A DNA stretch of 64,000 nucleotides from Terfezia claveryi (lineage: Eukaryota; Ascomycota; Pezizomycetes; Pezizales; Pezizaceae), in the NCBI GenBank assembly GCA_015179025.1, contig WHUX01000046.1, positions 248,001-312,000 of the forward strand. Direction: 5' to 3'. The translations under genes and the position numbers were made by a program. Below, piece by piece: positions 10,545 to 21,335 of the stretch. Under the pieces are notes generated by a model that was not told the origin of the DNA, did no database searches, and saw only the letters and a program-made list of their open reading frames with translations. Every line of letters begins with the position of its first letter. The stretch's first letter is position 1.

Positions 10545-12516
10545 TCAGCCTTCAACAATGTTAGAAAACCAAGGTTAGTACAACTACTCAGACAACACAA
10601 CACACCCAACTTCCTCGTCTCCTATATAAAGCACTTCTTGACGACTCTGACCTTCCAAATATCCTGGGACGGCTTAACACGGGGGCACGGCAGGAACCCC
10701 GCAAGGAAGCCCCCTATCACCAGTAATCTGGCTCATCTATATGGCAGGCACTTTAGCGAGCACCACCACCGCAATCGAGCGTTCCCTGGCACAACCCCTA
10801 ACTCATCGCAGCAACAGGGTAACAACTTCAAGCAACCATCACACCCCCACCATCCCAACGGTAGGTACACATCTTCAGCTACGTGGACGACATCAACCCA
10901 CTCATCATATCCGACTTGGGCATCAGGCAGCACAACAAACCGGTAAAGATGGTCGATAACATCCTCAATGACACTGCCACGAGGGATGAACTCACATGGG
11001 ACCCTGGCAAGGAAAGCCGGGTGGATTTCTACGGTAGGAAAATCACCTCATGCACCACACTCGGCATTCGAATCAAGAGCAATCTTTCCTGGAATGAACA
11101 CATCAAGATCTCGCACCCAAAAGGCAGCAAACCTACTCAGGGTCCTCGTCCGACTAGGCAATTCCAATGGCGGGATGAGCCCAATAGCCCTAAAATCTCT
11201 ATACACAGGGGCGATCAGAACGATCTTCAGCTGGGGCGCGGAGCTCTTCAACAGACCAGGTAGTGAAGACAGAAATGGTCTAACAACAACTAACCACTGG
11301 AAGCACATATCATCGTTGACCGAACCTATGAGGAGACTTGAGTATCAGGCATTGCGTAAGATCACGGGCAGATACCAGGGTAGCAGCCATATAAAACTGG
11401 GATGGATCGCCAACGTCGAACCCCTACAAGACAAGCTGGATGATTTATCGAGGTCGTGGGCAGCTAGGTAGAGCACTCCGTACGGGAGACACAGAAATCA
11501 GAGCCTTCCTAGCAGCAGAGCCTGCCCCCAACTATGCAACCTGGTACGACGGGTCCAGTCCACACCTACAAAGGTACAGCGCCATTACCGAGGCCTTTTA
11601 CAAGACAGCAGCCGACAATCCCGACGAACTCTCCTATGGCAACAGGGATGACACCCGCATTTTCCCAGTCCACCAAGAGGTCATCATGGATGCAACATCA
11701 GAGAGTTCCAAAGTCCTAGGATATTGGGCAGGCTCAATAGGAGGGATCCTAGACCAGGGATGGCGGACCTGCTTCACAGACGGTACAGGCAGGGAGACAG
11801 GAGTAGCAAGTGCAATATACGCCATCGACTGAAGAGGCAACCAGCCATCAACATACGGAGGCTATTTAGGGGAATTAGCATCTGTATCCGATGGAGAACA
11901 ACACGCAATTAACCTCGCACTCACGGAAGACACAGAGATGCTAGCAATCCTCTCGGACTCCCAGGCAGCGGTCCAGGGGTTCATTAACTTAAGTAGAGGG
12001 GCCCCTCCCAGATCCGGCATCGAGGCGGACATCAAGACATCCATGATAGAGCATGCGGAAAGAGACGCGAGAATAAGCTGGGTCAGGAGCCACATCGGCA
12101 TAGAGGGAAACGAGAAGGCCGTCCAAAAGGCCACAGACGAGTCAATCCTAGGCAGCATCAGGGGCACACCCCGCATAGTCACAGAGGGAGGCCTACGAGC
12201 GGCATCAAAGGCTATCCGCAAGCCAGCCCGATCTAGCGAGGGATTCGAGACCCGGAGGACAGAATGGAGCAGACAATGCCTCTCGGCCTACACGTGGATG
12301 CGAACCGATCGAGGTCCACAACGGAGCTGGTTACATCACATTGGCAAAGCGGACAGCCCAGCATGTAGCTGCGGCCACCCAGTAGAAGACGGCCATCACA
12401 TCACCTTCGAATGCCCCCGTCTACGCAGGGAACGGTCCCTCTTACTAAACAACAAGCGCATGTGGGCAGAGTTAGATAAACCCGAGTGGAGAAAAGTAGG
12501 GGAGGAGATATACTAG
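10545..12516 (+). pseudogene. 5'-truncated, frameshifted LINE (reverse transcriptase + RNase H)
   Basis: Stitched across frames, the plus strand encodes the end of an RT domain, an RNase H domain and a C-terminal zinc knuckle. Visible RT motifs are SAFNNVRKPRL at about 10547, AGTPQGSPLSP at about 10690 and YVDD at about 10880. RNase H follows with CFTDGTGR (about 11772), GELASVSDGEQ, ILSDSQAA and SHIGIEGNEKA. The tail CSCGHPVEDGHHITFECPRL is the Cys/His knuckle typical of fungal Tad/I-clade LINEs. There are at least three frameshifts and one in-frame stop (11830). The endonuclease and ORF1 are missing. The final frame (11938-12516) is open for 192 codons. It is a dead copy. Confidence 0.85.
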
Positions 12517-12847
12517 GCCACGGAGGCCTTCTTCGGGGAAGTTTTCAGTTTGTTCGTTTGAAGGCTCATCCGGCATTGTCGGTTAGTGACAGCACGGGGG
12601 TCCCACTCACGCCTCTTTCTTTTGTTCTATATTTGACTGCCCTCCTCTCTTGCCTTTCACTGTGAAGGAAAATCAAAGCAATCTATATAATTCACCGCCC
12701 TCAAACACCTCCCACTCCTATTTTTCTCGCCCACCGACTAGACAATATGCCAATAGTGACAGCAGGTACTGGGGCGTCATGACTCCCAGCTAATCCCAAC
12801 ACTAGACCAAGTCACCAAGGTGGGGGGATGCCCACCGATATACGATC

Positions 12848-13198
12848 GTGCGTCCATACAACAGATGTATGAATGCGCAGGCAAGATTAAAAAAACATAG
12901 CTATGGAAGTCCCAAGCGCACCAAAGCACAGTATGATCTCCTACGCACATTCTCATTATACCCAGTAGTCTTTGGTCTACGATTTAGGGAGCATAGGGAA
13001 GACTTGGACGCGGATCTTCGCAGGTTGTTTGACAACACAGCCCATGCGAAGAAGATTCGGCTCCGGGCACCAGCCTTCTACTTCGGTGTCCCTGAGTATT
13101 TGAAGCAACATGAGGGGGGACTCATGTGTATTTTATTCGTCCTTCTCCTGGCCTGCACTATTCCCTTGGAGTGGATAGAGGAGTATCGGGCTCCCTAA
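12848..13198 (+). other. Unrecognised 116-codon open frame
   Basis: The frame starts at a GTG rather than a clear ATG. It encodes a basic N-terminal half (ARLKKHSYGSPKRTKAQYDL) and a hydrophobic stretch near the end (LMCILFVLLLACTIPLEW). A neighbouring frame (13230-13370) also looks weakly protein-like (ISNAAGGRILVDLRGSL), so this may be a decayed transposon gene broken by a frameshift. No domain is recognised. The rest of 12517-13650 shows nothing further. Confidence 0.25.
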
Positions 13199-13647
13199 AA
13201 AAACCGGTACAAGTGCGTTTGGCGGGAATAACATGCAAATTATTTCAAATGCTGCTGGAGGGCGCATATTGGTGGACCTCCGGGGTTCCTTGGTACAACT
13301 GGAAGCTTTTTTGCGGGAAGGTCCTCAGATCCCTGTAAAAGGGTATCTTATTGCCAAGTATGTCCCTTTTTTTTCGAAGTCCACACGCTGATGGAGGCTA
13401 ACATGAGACGGCAGACATGTACCAGAAACCACGCTGTCCACCCGAATCGACTGGGTTAATCTTACCGGTCCCACAGTCTTAAGCCTCAAGTGAAGCTATG
13501 GCTGTCCCTTAGGGGTGGACTGGATAAGGGGCTTCCTACCCTACACAAGGAATAAGGGCAAGTTCAAGGAGTTGGGAAAAAAACATTTCCAGGGCAAGGG
13601 TTGACGATTGAGGAGAAGCTTGTATTGCACTACTTTGTCACACATGA

Positions 13648-13690
13648 GGTTAGAGCTAGTCTGGTTGCTACAACACTCTCCTTTAGAGAG
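13648..13690. repeat. Micro-insertion site 1 (degenerate 9-bp flanks)
   Basis: TAGTCTGGTTGCTACAACAC and the next few bases (13657-13680) match about 21 of 25 positions of the insertion at 19103-19127 read in reverse complement. The flanks GGTTAGAGC and CTTTAGAGA share TTAGAG. It is interpreted as an older member of the same family. Confidence 0.4.
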
Positions 13691-13779
13691 TCTGGTATAA
13701 AACATTAAATTTTTTGTATGTAGGCTAGTTTATAAGTGGCTACTACTTGGCAAAAACTGTATCAAATATAAAAAAACTA

Positions 13780-13812
13780 CCAATAGTGTAGTCTGGTTGG
13801 CACCCAATAGTG
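13780..13812. repeat. Micro-insertion site 2: 15 bp between exact 9-bp direct repeats
   Basis: CCAATAGTG (13780-13788) is repeated exactly at 13804-13812. The 15 bases between are TAGTCTGGTTGGCAC. The same end sequence recurs at the other sites in this window. Confidence 0.7.
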
Positions 13813-13867
13813 GTAATCAAATTGAGACTAGGACACAACACGGATCCCACAAGAAATCGGAGTTTCA

Positions 13868-14689
13868 TCAGGCAGTTGCCACCAATGACGCCTTTCCACG
13901 ATCCAACTCGGTGCGCCACCATTCATCCCCCTCTGGCACAGCCCATTCCGCCATCTGTATGTCTCCACGAGCCCTAGCATCCTTGACGAGTTTCCGTGGG
14001 CCTTTCAAAATTTCCTCTGCCTCCGCGACCAACTGTGCCCTCTCCACGCTTTGCGTATGCCATTTGCTACCCTCCAACCACAATTGCACAGCGTCCTGGG
14101 CTCTCTGTTGTGAGGTGTGGTAACCGGAATCCCAGAAAGAATAGACCCATGACGGCCATAGCGGAGGGTTTACGCACTTTTCAATCAACCTATATTCCTC
14201 ATCGAGCTCGGCATCCAGCTTTGCTAGTGCCCACGTTACCAGGAACAGCCTGTCAAGTGCAGCAGTATATTCAATTACAAATTCAGGCCTCAGCGTGACA
14301 GCCTTAACGCCGCTATCGAACCAGCGATATATGAGGAGATTGCTGGGGTGCTGTAGATCTGACAAGACTGGCAAATCCCACCCATATGCATTGCCGAATG
14401 GCAAATCCCCCCCATATGCTTTGCCGACTGCAATAGAGTATTCTGTGGCTAATGTGTGATTGAGAGAGAGGCTGCTGTAGGAGACCGAATCGGGGTAGCC
14501 ATAAACCCGCTTCGCTAGTTCCAATTGCTTCTCTAGATACTCCCAGCCCAATCCAGCCAGCCTGAACAAGTCGGTCGCAGTATCCCCAATCCGATGTCTG
14601 CATAGCCAAAACAGGTAATCGGAGGCATGTCGGTTATTCAATGATGCCCGTTCCGCATCTGTCAGAGAAATAATAGGTCTAGAGCCCAC
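13868..14689 (-). CDS. Hypothetical protein, 273 aa
   Basis: This is a single intact minus-strand frame starting with MGSRPIISLTDAERASLNNR, an N-terminus typical of an expressed soluble protein. The sequence is mostly predicted helical and rich in Leu, Ala, Glu and Trp. It has a Trp/Asp-rich core (VNPPLWPSWVYSFWDSGYH) and a basic stretch near the end (LKGPRKLVKDARARGD). Residues about 90-108 contain a short local duplication (YGGDLPFGNAYGWDLP). There is no signal peptide, transmembrane segment or known motif. It lies in the 4-kb interval with the Crinkler-like gene, on the opposite strand, about 0.9 kb upstream. I do not recognise the family; a lineage-specific fungal protein is likely. Confidence 0.6.
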   Translation of the reverse strand: MGSRPIISLTDAERASLNNRHASDYLFWLCRHRIGDTATDLFRLAGLGWEYLEKQLELAKRVYGYPDSVSYSSLSLNHTLATEYSIAVGKAYGGDLPFGNAYGWDLPVLSDLQHPSNLLIYRWFDSGVKAVTLRPEFVIEYTAALDRLFLVTWALAKLDAELDEEYRLIEKCVNPPLWPSWVYSFWDSGYHTSQQRAQDAVQLWLEGSKWHTQSVERAQLVAEAEEILKGPRKLVKDARARGDIQMAEWAVPEGDEWWRTELDRGKASLVATA

Positions 14690-15230
14690 GGCGGACGCAT
14701 GTCAGCATACGGTACATTATGGGTATGCAGGGGTATGAGGCGGAACGAACACTGGATCTGGCGCGGTTGGGCACGGACAAGTCATTTCGATGCGATGGTG
14801 AGTAGGTGTTATCCTTGGGAAATTAAAGGTCGGTTGATCGAGAGGTTGTATATATGGTACAGACAGCCGGGGAAAACCAAGTAAGGCATAGAGGAAGGCT
14901 GTCTCGGCATATATTGCACTGCCAATCAATTTACTGGATTATACTATGATATAAATCTTTAACTTTATTTTATAATTCAAGTACTATATATTAAAAACTA
15001 TTTTGTAGAAGAAAATGCACTAAAAATTAGTTCTGTTTTAAGATAGAGTGCTGCAATGCGACTAATAGGTAGGTCGGGACATTGTCGAGCATGCTTGATT
15101 GCCTTTTGCAGTCGTTTTTCACGGTCGGCATCCATATTTACCAGGAGGCGCTAGTTGATAGCTGTGAATCCAACGGTTCGAATGATATAGAGTATGAGAG
15201 CTATCTGGGCAGTAGAACGATAGTTACGTA

Positions 15231-15253
15231 GGAGGAGGAGGAGGAGGAGGAGG
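15231..15253. repeat. (GGA)n microsatellite
   Basis: About eight GGA triplets stand in tandem 310 bp upstream of the Crinkler-like start codon. It may be just a microsatellite in the promoter region. Confidence 0.85.
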
Positions 15254-15563
15254 TCCCTTGGCAGACAGGGGTTATCGACGGGTTCACTTCTAGTGGCGTC
15301 CCACTTCTAGGTAGCTAACAGTACTAGCTTGGCGATCTGAAGCCTAAGTAGATGGTCGCAGATGACTTAGTGCTAGCCAGACTACAGATGACTGGCGTAC
15401 TTCTTTAGATTTCATAATGAGTAAATAATATTACTCATGTGATTGTCCCCATGACCGTTCTCTCCTACTCACTCATCCCCCCCTACTGAACCCCCCCCCA
15501 TATTCCCACACCATCTTCCCCCTCGTTCCTTCTCCGCCTCGCTAAAGCAATCAACAGATCATC

Positions 15564-17965
15564 ATGGCAACTCCGAGTAAAGCTTGGTTCAAGATCATCA
15601 ACCCTGAGAGCAGATGGAGCAAAGTGACACTGGAAGGGATTGAAGATGTGGACGACCTCAAGCAAGCAATCAAAAAGAGAGCAGCACCTGAATTGGATGC
15701 TTACTCGATTGCCAAGCTTATCATCAAGGCCAAGAAAGAAAAAAACGACCCCGATAATGATGCAAAAGAGCTCAACGAGATGGCGGAGCTTGCATCGGCT
15801 TTGAAGGAGTATGGGACTTTCTTGTTGGTATATGTTCCATCCGGTAAGTGAGACTTATTTCGTTTTAGTACTGTATCATAGCTATCTTGTGTTTTAGTAC
15901 ATCGAAGATCATTTCATTGTTATCCTCAGCCGTCCCACCCTACTAACATGATTTAGTGCGCTATGTTTCTACGCAACCCCTCTCTTATCCTGTCGATTCA
16001 GATGAAGGGCCGGACAGTATGGTGATAATATCACTTTGCATATCTACAGATTACTGACATTCACTTCATAGCATCTCTCCTTGTTAGTAAGCGAACTGCA
16101 TTTAATGCCTTTCCCGAAGGATTCGAACCACAAGGTACACCTGCCACCGGTAAGCAACACTTACTTTGTTTCTAACTACAATACTTGAGGATTTCATGCT
16201 ATAATATCAATACCACCTCCAGCTCGCCTTTTTTTCTTTTTTATTTGCCATTATCTAGGATCTCTTCATACTGACGTCAGAATGTTTATGCTAATCTCTT
16301 CCTTCAATTATTTAAACTCTCATTTACCATACAATCAATTTCTTATGCTAATAATTTTTTTTTTTCAAGGCGCGGAGGGTGGAAATCAACGTCCATGCAA
16401 AATTCCACACCTAAACAAGGATAATAGAGCTTACCTTTGCTGGAGGTGGTGGCAATCTGTGCGAGACCTTAGGTTTGGAGATACTAGTATAATCACATTC
16501 CCTGTGAACATACTGGGTTTTGATCGTTTTGGGTCGGCGATATTGGTGAGGGATTCTTACAAGTACCTCTATAATAAGATTATCTGGAACCAGTTTTGCA
16601 ATACCGGATATTTCGATCATGCTGACTCCAATACCGCTGACTCCAATATCGTTGACTCCGTACCCGTACGCACTGCAATCACGGGCTCACATATCATAAA
16701 CGGTACACCGGGCATTGGAAAAACGTTCTTCGGAATTTATCTCATATGTCGTTACGCACACGAATTTCCACATAGTAACATCGAGTGGGAAAACGACTCT
16801 CTACGAGTAATTTTCCTTGCAGATGGTGGCATCCAATATCGGCTATCTGGCTACAACATCATTTCCATAGAACAGCATGGCGAGGGGGATTATATAAACT
16901 ACTTCATGGATGGAGCGTTTTACATTGCAGATGCCATACAGCCCACAGCGGGTCAGTTCAGGCCCTTTGTGCTAGTGACCTCTCCACAAGCGGCACGCTA
17001 CAAGGAGTTGGCAAAGCAACCTAATGTTGAGATGTTGGGTATGCCCACTTGGGATCATGTGGAGTTGGAAGAGTTACGGAAGTTGCGATTTTCTTCAGTC
17101 ACTCAAGCAGACCTTCAGAAATATTTTGACAAATGGGGCGGAGTCCCACGATCAGTCTTGGAGAGAACAGACAGCATATATCAGCAAGACTTGGAAGATA
17201 TCTGCTCGACCGTGGATATTGATATGTGCATGAGGTTCATTGGGACATTGCGCTATAATTCTACAGCTGTCAGCGGGACTGTGTTACATATGAGTGTAAC
17301 GTGCGAGGGACTTTATGCGGACCGCCGAGTCAGATTCGCTTCTCTTTATGTCGAAAACATGGTCATCTCAACCTATGAAAAGGGTAAGAAAGAAGATATC
17401 ATTAAGTATATCAGGGAGACCGAACAGAATAACGAACTTTCGTCAATGAGGGGATTTATCTTCGAGGCTGTGGCACATCGTATACTTAGGAGGGGGGGGT
17501 GTTTGAGGTTTGTATTACCGGGTTCATAGTATTACGGATTTCATATTGATATGCTGTTAGATTCGACGCCTGGGGCATCCGATCAAGGAGAAATTGCCGC
17601 TTCCTGCGACTACACTGCAGATCTTCCGCACGATTGGCGAGATTAAGCCTGCCTTTTATTGCAGACCACACAGCAAAACATTTGAGTCTATTGATGCACT
17701 TCACATTGGCCACGGAGATTACGATGAGTTATTTCAAATGACGGTTGGAAAACAGCATGGTATAAAGGTGAATGGTTTAGAGAATATCAAAGCCAAGTTG
17801 ACAAAGAAAGTTCGTTTATACTTTGTTATTCCCAACGATGCATATCCTAATTTTATCAACCCACAAAATTACCTCAATTTGCAAGGACAAAAGCATCAAA
17901 AAATCCCCAAATGGATAAATGATGTGGAACAGTGGGCGTTGAGATTGGATTATACGACTTTTTGA
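15564..17965 (+). pseudogene. Crinkler (CRN)-like protein gene, five exons, one frame break
   Basis: Proposed exons are 15564-15843, 15957-16016, 16072-16149, 16370-17507 and 17561-17965. The introns have GT-AG ends; intron 1 has a ctaac branch site, and phases agree across the first four exons. Exon 1 encodes a ubiquitin-like CRN header (VTLEGIEDVDDLKQAIKKRA, then IAKLIIKAK). Exon 4 has a P-loop NTPase with Walker A GTPGIGKT and a possible Walker B-like FVLVTSP. The last exon has the nuclease-like tail of this family (SIDALHIG, LFQMTVGKQHGIK, RLYFVIP). By family knowledge such proteins are NTPase-nuclease effectors or conflict proteins. The frame slips by one base at a run of eight G (17492-17499), just before the last intron, so translation stops at 17527. 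Either the run is miscounted or the gene is broken. No signal peptide is seen. Confidence 0.8.
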
Positions 17966-18030
17966 TAATTCTTTTTTTTTTTTTTTTTTTATTACGAGAG
18001 CATTATGGGGGGTTATATTTTTCAAATGGT

Positions 18031-18067
18031 TAGGTCTGGTTGGCACAACCCCCCCGGAACGAATTGT
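18031..18067. repeat. Possible micro-insertion end (weak flanks)
   Basis: TAGGTCTGGTTGGCACAACC starts at 18031 and resembles the shared end, with one extra G. Flanks TCAAATGGT and ACGAATTGT agree at 6 of 9 positions, which could be chance. Confidence 0.3.
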
Positions 18068-18254
18068 ATAACCTACGTATTATCTGGATTCCGTTAGTCT
18101 CATGCCAAGACCGCTACTGCTAAGATGTTTAGTTGGCATGAGATTCTGTATCCGTTGTAGTCTCGGCACCCGACCCTCGAGCTTGGCAACTACGAGAGCC
18201 AACCAGACTAGAAGCCATCCGTGCGGACTTCCTTCTTCAGTTGTTCCCCGCCAT

Positions 18255-18298
18255 GGACGCCCTCTACGAGGGGCTTGTGCCAACCAGACTAGGACGCC
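18255..18298. repeat. Micro-insertion site 3: about 28 bp between 7-bp direct repeats
   Basis: GGACGCC at 18255-18261 recurs at 18292-18298. The bases between end in CTTGTGCCAACCAGACTA and begin with CTACGAGGGG, similar to the 25-bp insertion at 19103. A further AACCAGACTA end without clear flanks lies at 18201-18210. Confidence 0.55.
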
Positions 18299-18474
18299 GC
18301 ATTCAAATCCAATTGAAGACAACCAAGTCGTCCTCCGAAAAGCCACCAGAGCGTCCAGGAGAAAGCACCACCGTATAATAGCTGGGGCTATAGATACTTC
18401 GAGACAGCATGTGTACACTATTTTAAGAGCCGCTAATAAATGATATCAGCCCGATCTAGGGTATAGACTATTTA

Positions 18475-18505
<31 letters not shown>
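18475..18505. repeat. (AAT)n microsatellite
   Basis: About ten AAT/ATA triplets in tandem, in non-coding sequence upstream of a small open frame. Confidence 0.9.
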
Positions 18506-18596
18506 TTAATATTAGCAGCATTTACTCTCCCCCTCCAGATACGCCGGCAACCCCAGCTAGTGTACCCCAACGCTAGGAGGAATTTGTGGTAGACTA

Positions 18597-18884
18597 ATGT
18601 CTCCTTTGCCTTTGCGGGCATCGAGTAAAAGGTGGTTTGAAGAAAGACCCAACCCAGAGGACGAATTTGCTTTCCTACCACACCGGGAGCAAACTCTCTT
18701 GCATTACTTTGGTAATGCTGCATGCTTGTTGGCAGAGTTGCCAATTGGTCGCCAGGTGCAAGATAAGCTCAAATCTATGATTGTAGGGGCGAGAGAGAGG
18801 TGTGTGCATGCAGTTTGCAGGGTGGCTGAGAGATGCGTAGAATTGTCAGGTCTTGGAGGACTGAACCCGGGCTCCGGAAAGTAG
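18597..18884 (+). CDS. Small hypothetical protein, 95 aa
   Basis: An ATG-initiated frame encodes MSPLPLRASSKRWFEERPNP, then an amphipathic helical middle (LLAELPIGRQVQDKLKSM) and two closely spaced Cys-Val motifs (ERCVHAVC, ERCVELSG). No family is recognised. It may be a lost exon of a larger gene. Flanking sequence shows no convincing splice partners. Low confidence. Confidence 0.3.
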   Translation: MSPLPLRASSKRWFEERPNPEDEFAFLPHREQTLLHYFGNAACLLAELPIGRQVQDKLKSMIVGARERCVHAVCRVAERCVELSGLGGLNPGSGK

Positions 18885-19093
18885 GGATTTGACGAAAATA
18901 CTTGGAGGTGGAAGCTGCTGTGATAGGAGGAATACAGAAGCTGCTGTATCTAAGTGAGGTCTTATAAGTCTTCGGAGATTATTGTATGTCCTCTTCCAGC
19001 TATCCCCTCAATTTATCTATGTGAAGTCCTAGGCTCATATATATATTTAGGGTAACAAAAAAAAAAAACCCTCTTGATATTTCCTTTGTAGTT

Positions 19094-19136
19094 CCACATG
19101 CGCGAGGGTGTTGTGCCAACCAGACTACCACATGCG
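19094..19136. repeat. Micro-insertion site 4: 25 bp between exact 9-bp direct repeats
   Basis: CCACATGCG (19094-19102) is repeated exactly at 19128-19136. Between them, 19103-19127 starts CGAGGGTG and ends TTGTGCCAACCAGACTA. It is the longest exact-flank member of the family. A degenerate further member is at 19255-19284 (TAGTCTGGTTAC between TGGAAATTT and TGGATTATT). Confidence 0.7.
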
Positions 19137-20582
19137 GTACATATATATTTCTTCATTTGCATTGGATATAGATTTGAAATATATTTTTATCATGTAGAAT
19201 TACACACGTTGGCAATTTTCTGGTGAGGAGATATTGCCCTTTACTGGAAATTTTAGTCTGGTTACTGGATTATTTTAGATGGATACGGGGGTCTAGATCT
19301 TCTCTTCCCTCAGCCCTGGTCGCTCGACTAACGGTTACCCTTGTAGCGACGGCTCTGGGGGCAAGGCGACCAAGGGGTACGCCGGGGCAAGGGCAAGGCT
19401 CGGATAACACACATGTAGGAACGCTACGTGTGTGACCAGGGGGAGGCTGAGACGGGGGGCAAGGGCAAGAGGCAAGAGAGGCAGAGGGCAAGGGACACGA
19501 GACACGTGGAAGCAGTTGCCGCGTGTGTCAAGGGAGGCAGCTGGGCTGCAGAGACAAGGCGAGGAGGTGCACAAGGGAGATGCACCAACGTGGAGAGAAG
19601 CAAGGCCCTGTATTGGATATACAAGACGTTGGATGGGGATCTAACGAGAGGGCGGAGAGAGCAAGCTATATCCCATGGATCGCTGAGACAATTTAAACGT
19701 TGCATTGCAGCAGCAACTAAGCCAGAAGCAGTAACAACACCAACATAACAACACCAACAGTTGGCGGCACGGGTCTCGATGGCTATTATTATAGTACAAC
19801 ATTCTGATCAAGAATGTATTAATACATATCGTGATGTTATGTATGAAGACATGTATACATATAAGTAGGTATGTTATGATCATGTTGCCAGTTTTTGTAA
19901 ATACATACCTCATCCACAAACAACCATGCCTCTAAAACGCAAGTGTCCTCCAGAGGCTTCTCTATTGCCAAAGGCTCCTCCAAAAAAACGCAAATGTTCC
20001 CCAAAGCCAAAGGCAGCTCCGAAGCCAAAGGCAGCTCCAAAGCCAAAGGCAGCTCCGAAGCCAAAGGCAGCTCCAAAGCCAAAGGCAGCTCCGAAGCCAA
20101 AGGCAGCTCCGAAGCCAAAGGCAGCTTCAAAGCCAAAGGCAAAAAAACGTAAGGCTTTAGCAGATTTGGACCCGAATGTACCGATACCAGAAGTATACAC
20201 ACCAATACTACTAGAAGAGTACATACCATTAGAGCGTCATGAGTATGGTGCAAAATCGCTACTTCCATAGCAGCCGACCTCCCCAATCGAGTGCTTTAGC
20301 TACTTTTTTGACTTGAAGATCTGGGAGGTTCTTTGTGATGGCACCAATACATATCAAGCCTCCAAACAGAGCACTCAGGCTATGGGGTCTAGTGAGCGAA
20401 CATGGAAGCCAGTGACTATTAGGGACCTCAAGATATGGATAGGGCTTATTATTTATATGGGCATTGTTAATTGTCCAAGTGTAGAGGACTACTGGGCAGA
20501 ACGCACACGGCAGAAGCCTATGGATGCAATGGGATTGACCCGATTTCAGCAAATTCATCGATATATTCATATATCGATGCCA

Positions 20583-20782
20583 GTAAGTGCACCAGCGCCA
20601 GCATTGCCAGCAGTGCCAGCAGCACCAGCTTCACCAGCAGCGCCAGCATCGCCAGCAGTGCCAGCATCGCTAGCAGTGCCAGCATCGCCAGCAGCGCCAG
20701 CATCGCCAGTAGTAGTACCAGCGCCAGTAGCACCAGCGCCAGCATTGCCAGCTGCACCAGCGTCACTAGCAGCACCAGCATG
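20583..20782 (+). repeat. Expanded Ser/Pro/Ala coding repeat in the transposase
   Basis: Tandem agcagtgccagcatcgcc-type units encode PASPAAPASPAVP. The array lies between the N-terminal block and the first catalytic motif, and it stays in frame. Confidence 0.8.
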
Positions 20783-21039
20783 GTATGAGAAGCTTGAACC
20801 GGTAGCATCTATGCTAGCGAATTCCTTCAGATCAGCATATATGCCGTCAAGCAGTTGTGTAATTGATGAGATGATGGTACGGTTTACAGGGCACTCAAAG
20901 CACTCATTAAAAATGCCAAACAAGCCAATTAATGAGGGGTATAAGATATTTGCCATATGTGATCATGGCTACACATATGGCTTTGAATTCTACTCCAGAG
21001 TTGATGGACTTTCTGGCACTATTGGAACTGAGTCCGCCA

Positions 21040-21335
21040 CCAATGCCTCTGCTGCCTCTGCTACCTCCGTCGCCAATGCCTTTGCTGCCTCCGCCGCCAA
21101 TGTCTCTGCTGCCTCCGCTGCCAATGCCTCTGCTGCCTCTGCTGCCTCCGCTGCCTCTGCTGCCTCCGCTGCCTCTGCTGCCTCCGCTGCCTCTGCTGCC
21201 TCCGCTGCCTCTGCTGCCTCCGCTGCCTCTGCTGCCTCCGCTGCCTCTGCTGCCTCTGCTGCCTCTGCTGCCTCCGCTGCCTCTGCTGCCTCCGCTGCCT
21301 CTGCTGCCTCCGCTGCCAATGCCCCCACTACCCCC
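21040..21335 (+). repeat. 18-bp coding minisatellite in the transposase
   Basis: Tandem gctgcctccgctgcctct units encode alternating Ala-Ser-Ala. The array lies inside the catalytic domain, between the GYKIFAICD block and the second Asp block. All six frames stay open through it, which explains several shadow frames on both strands. Confidence 0.85.

Noticed and set aside
15165..15190. tRNA-like T-loop sequence ggttcgaat
   Set aside because: No matching acceptor, D or anticodon arms could be folded around it.
16282..16369. Upstream extension of the large CRN frame (MFMLISSFNYLN)
   Set aside because: It lies in the pyrimidine-rich intron ending tttcaag. Exon phases support the start of exon 4 at 16370.
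13789..18210. A large transposon carrying the orphan gene and the Crinkler-like gene between two TAGTCTGGTT ends
   Set aside because: Each end has, or resembles one with, its own local 9-bp flanks, and no duplication spans the pair.
18031..18291. A 261-bp MITE bounded by TAGGTCTGGTTGGCACAA and TTGTGCCAACCAGACTA
   Set aside because: No target duplication flanks the pair, and the right end has its own direct repeat (GGACGCC), so two separate micro-insertions fit better.
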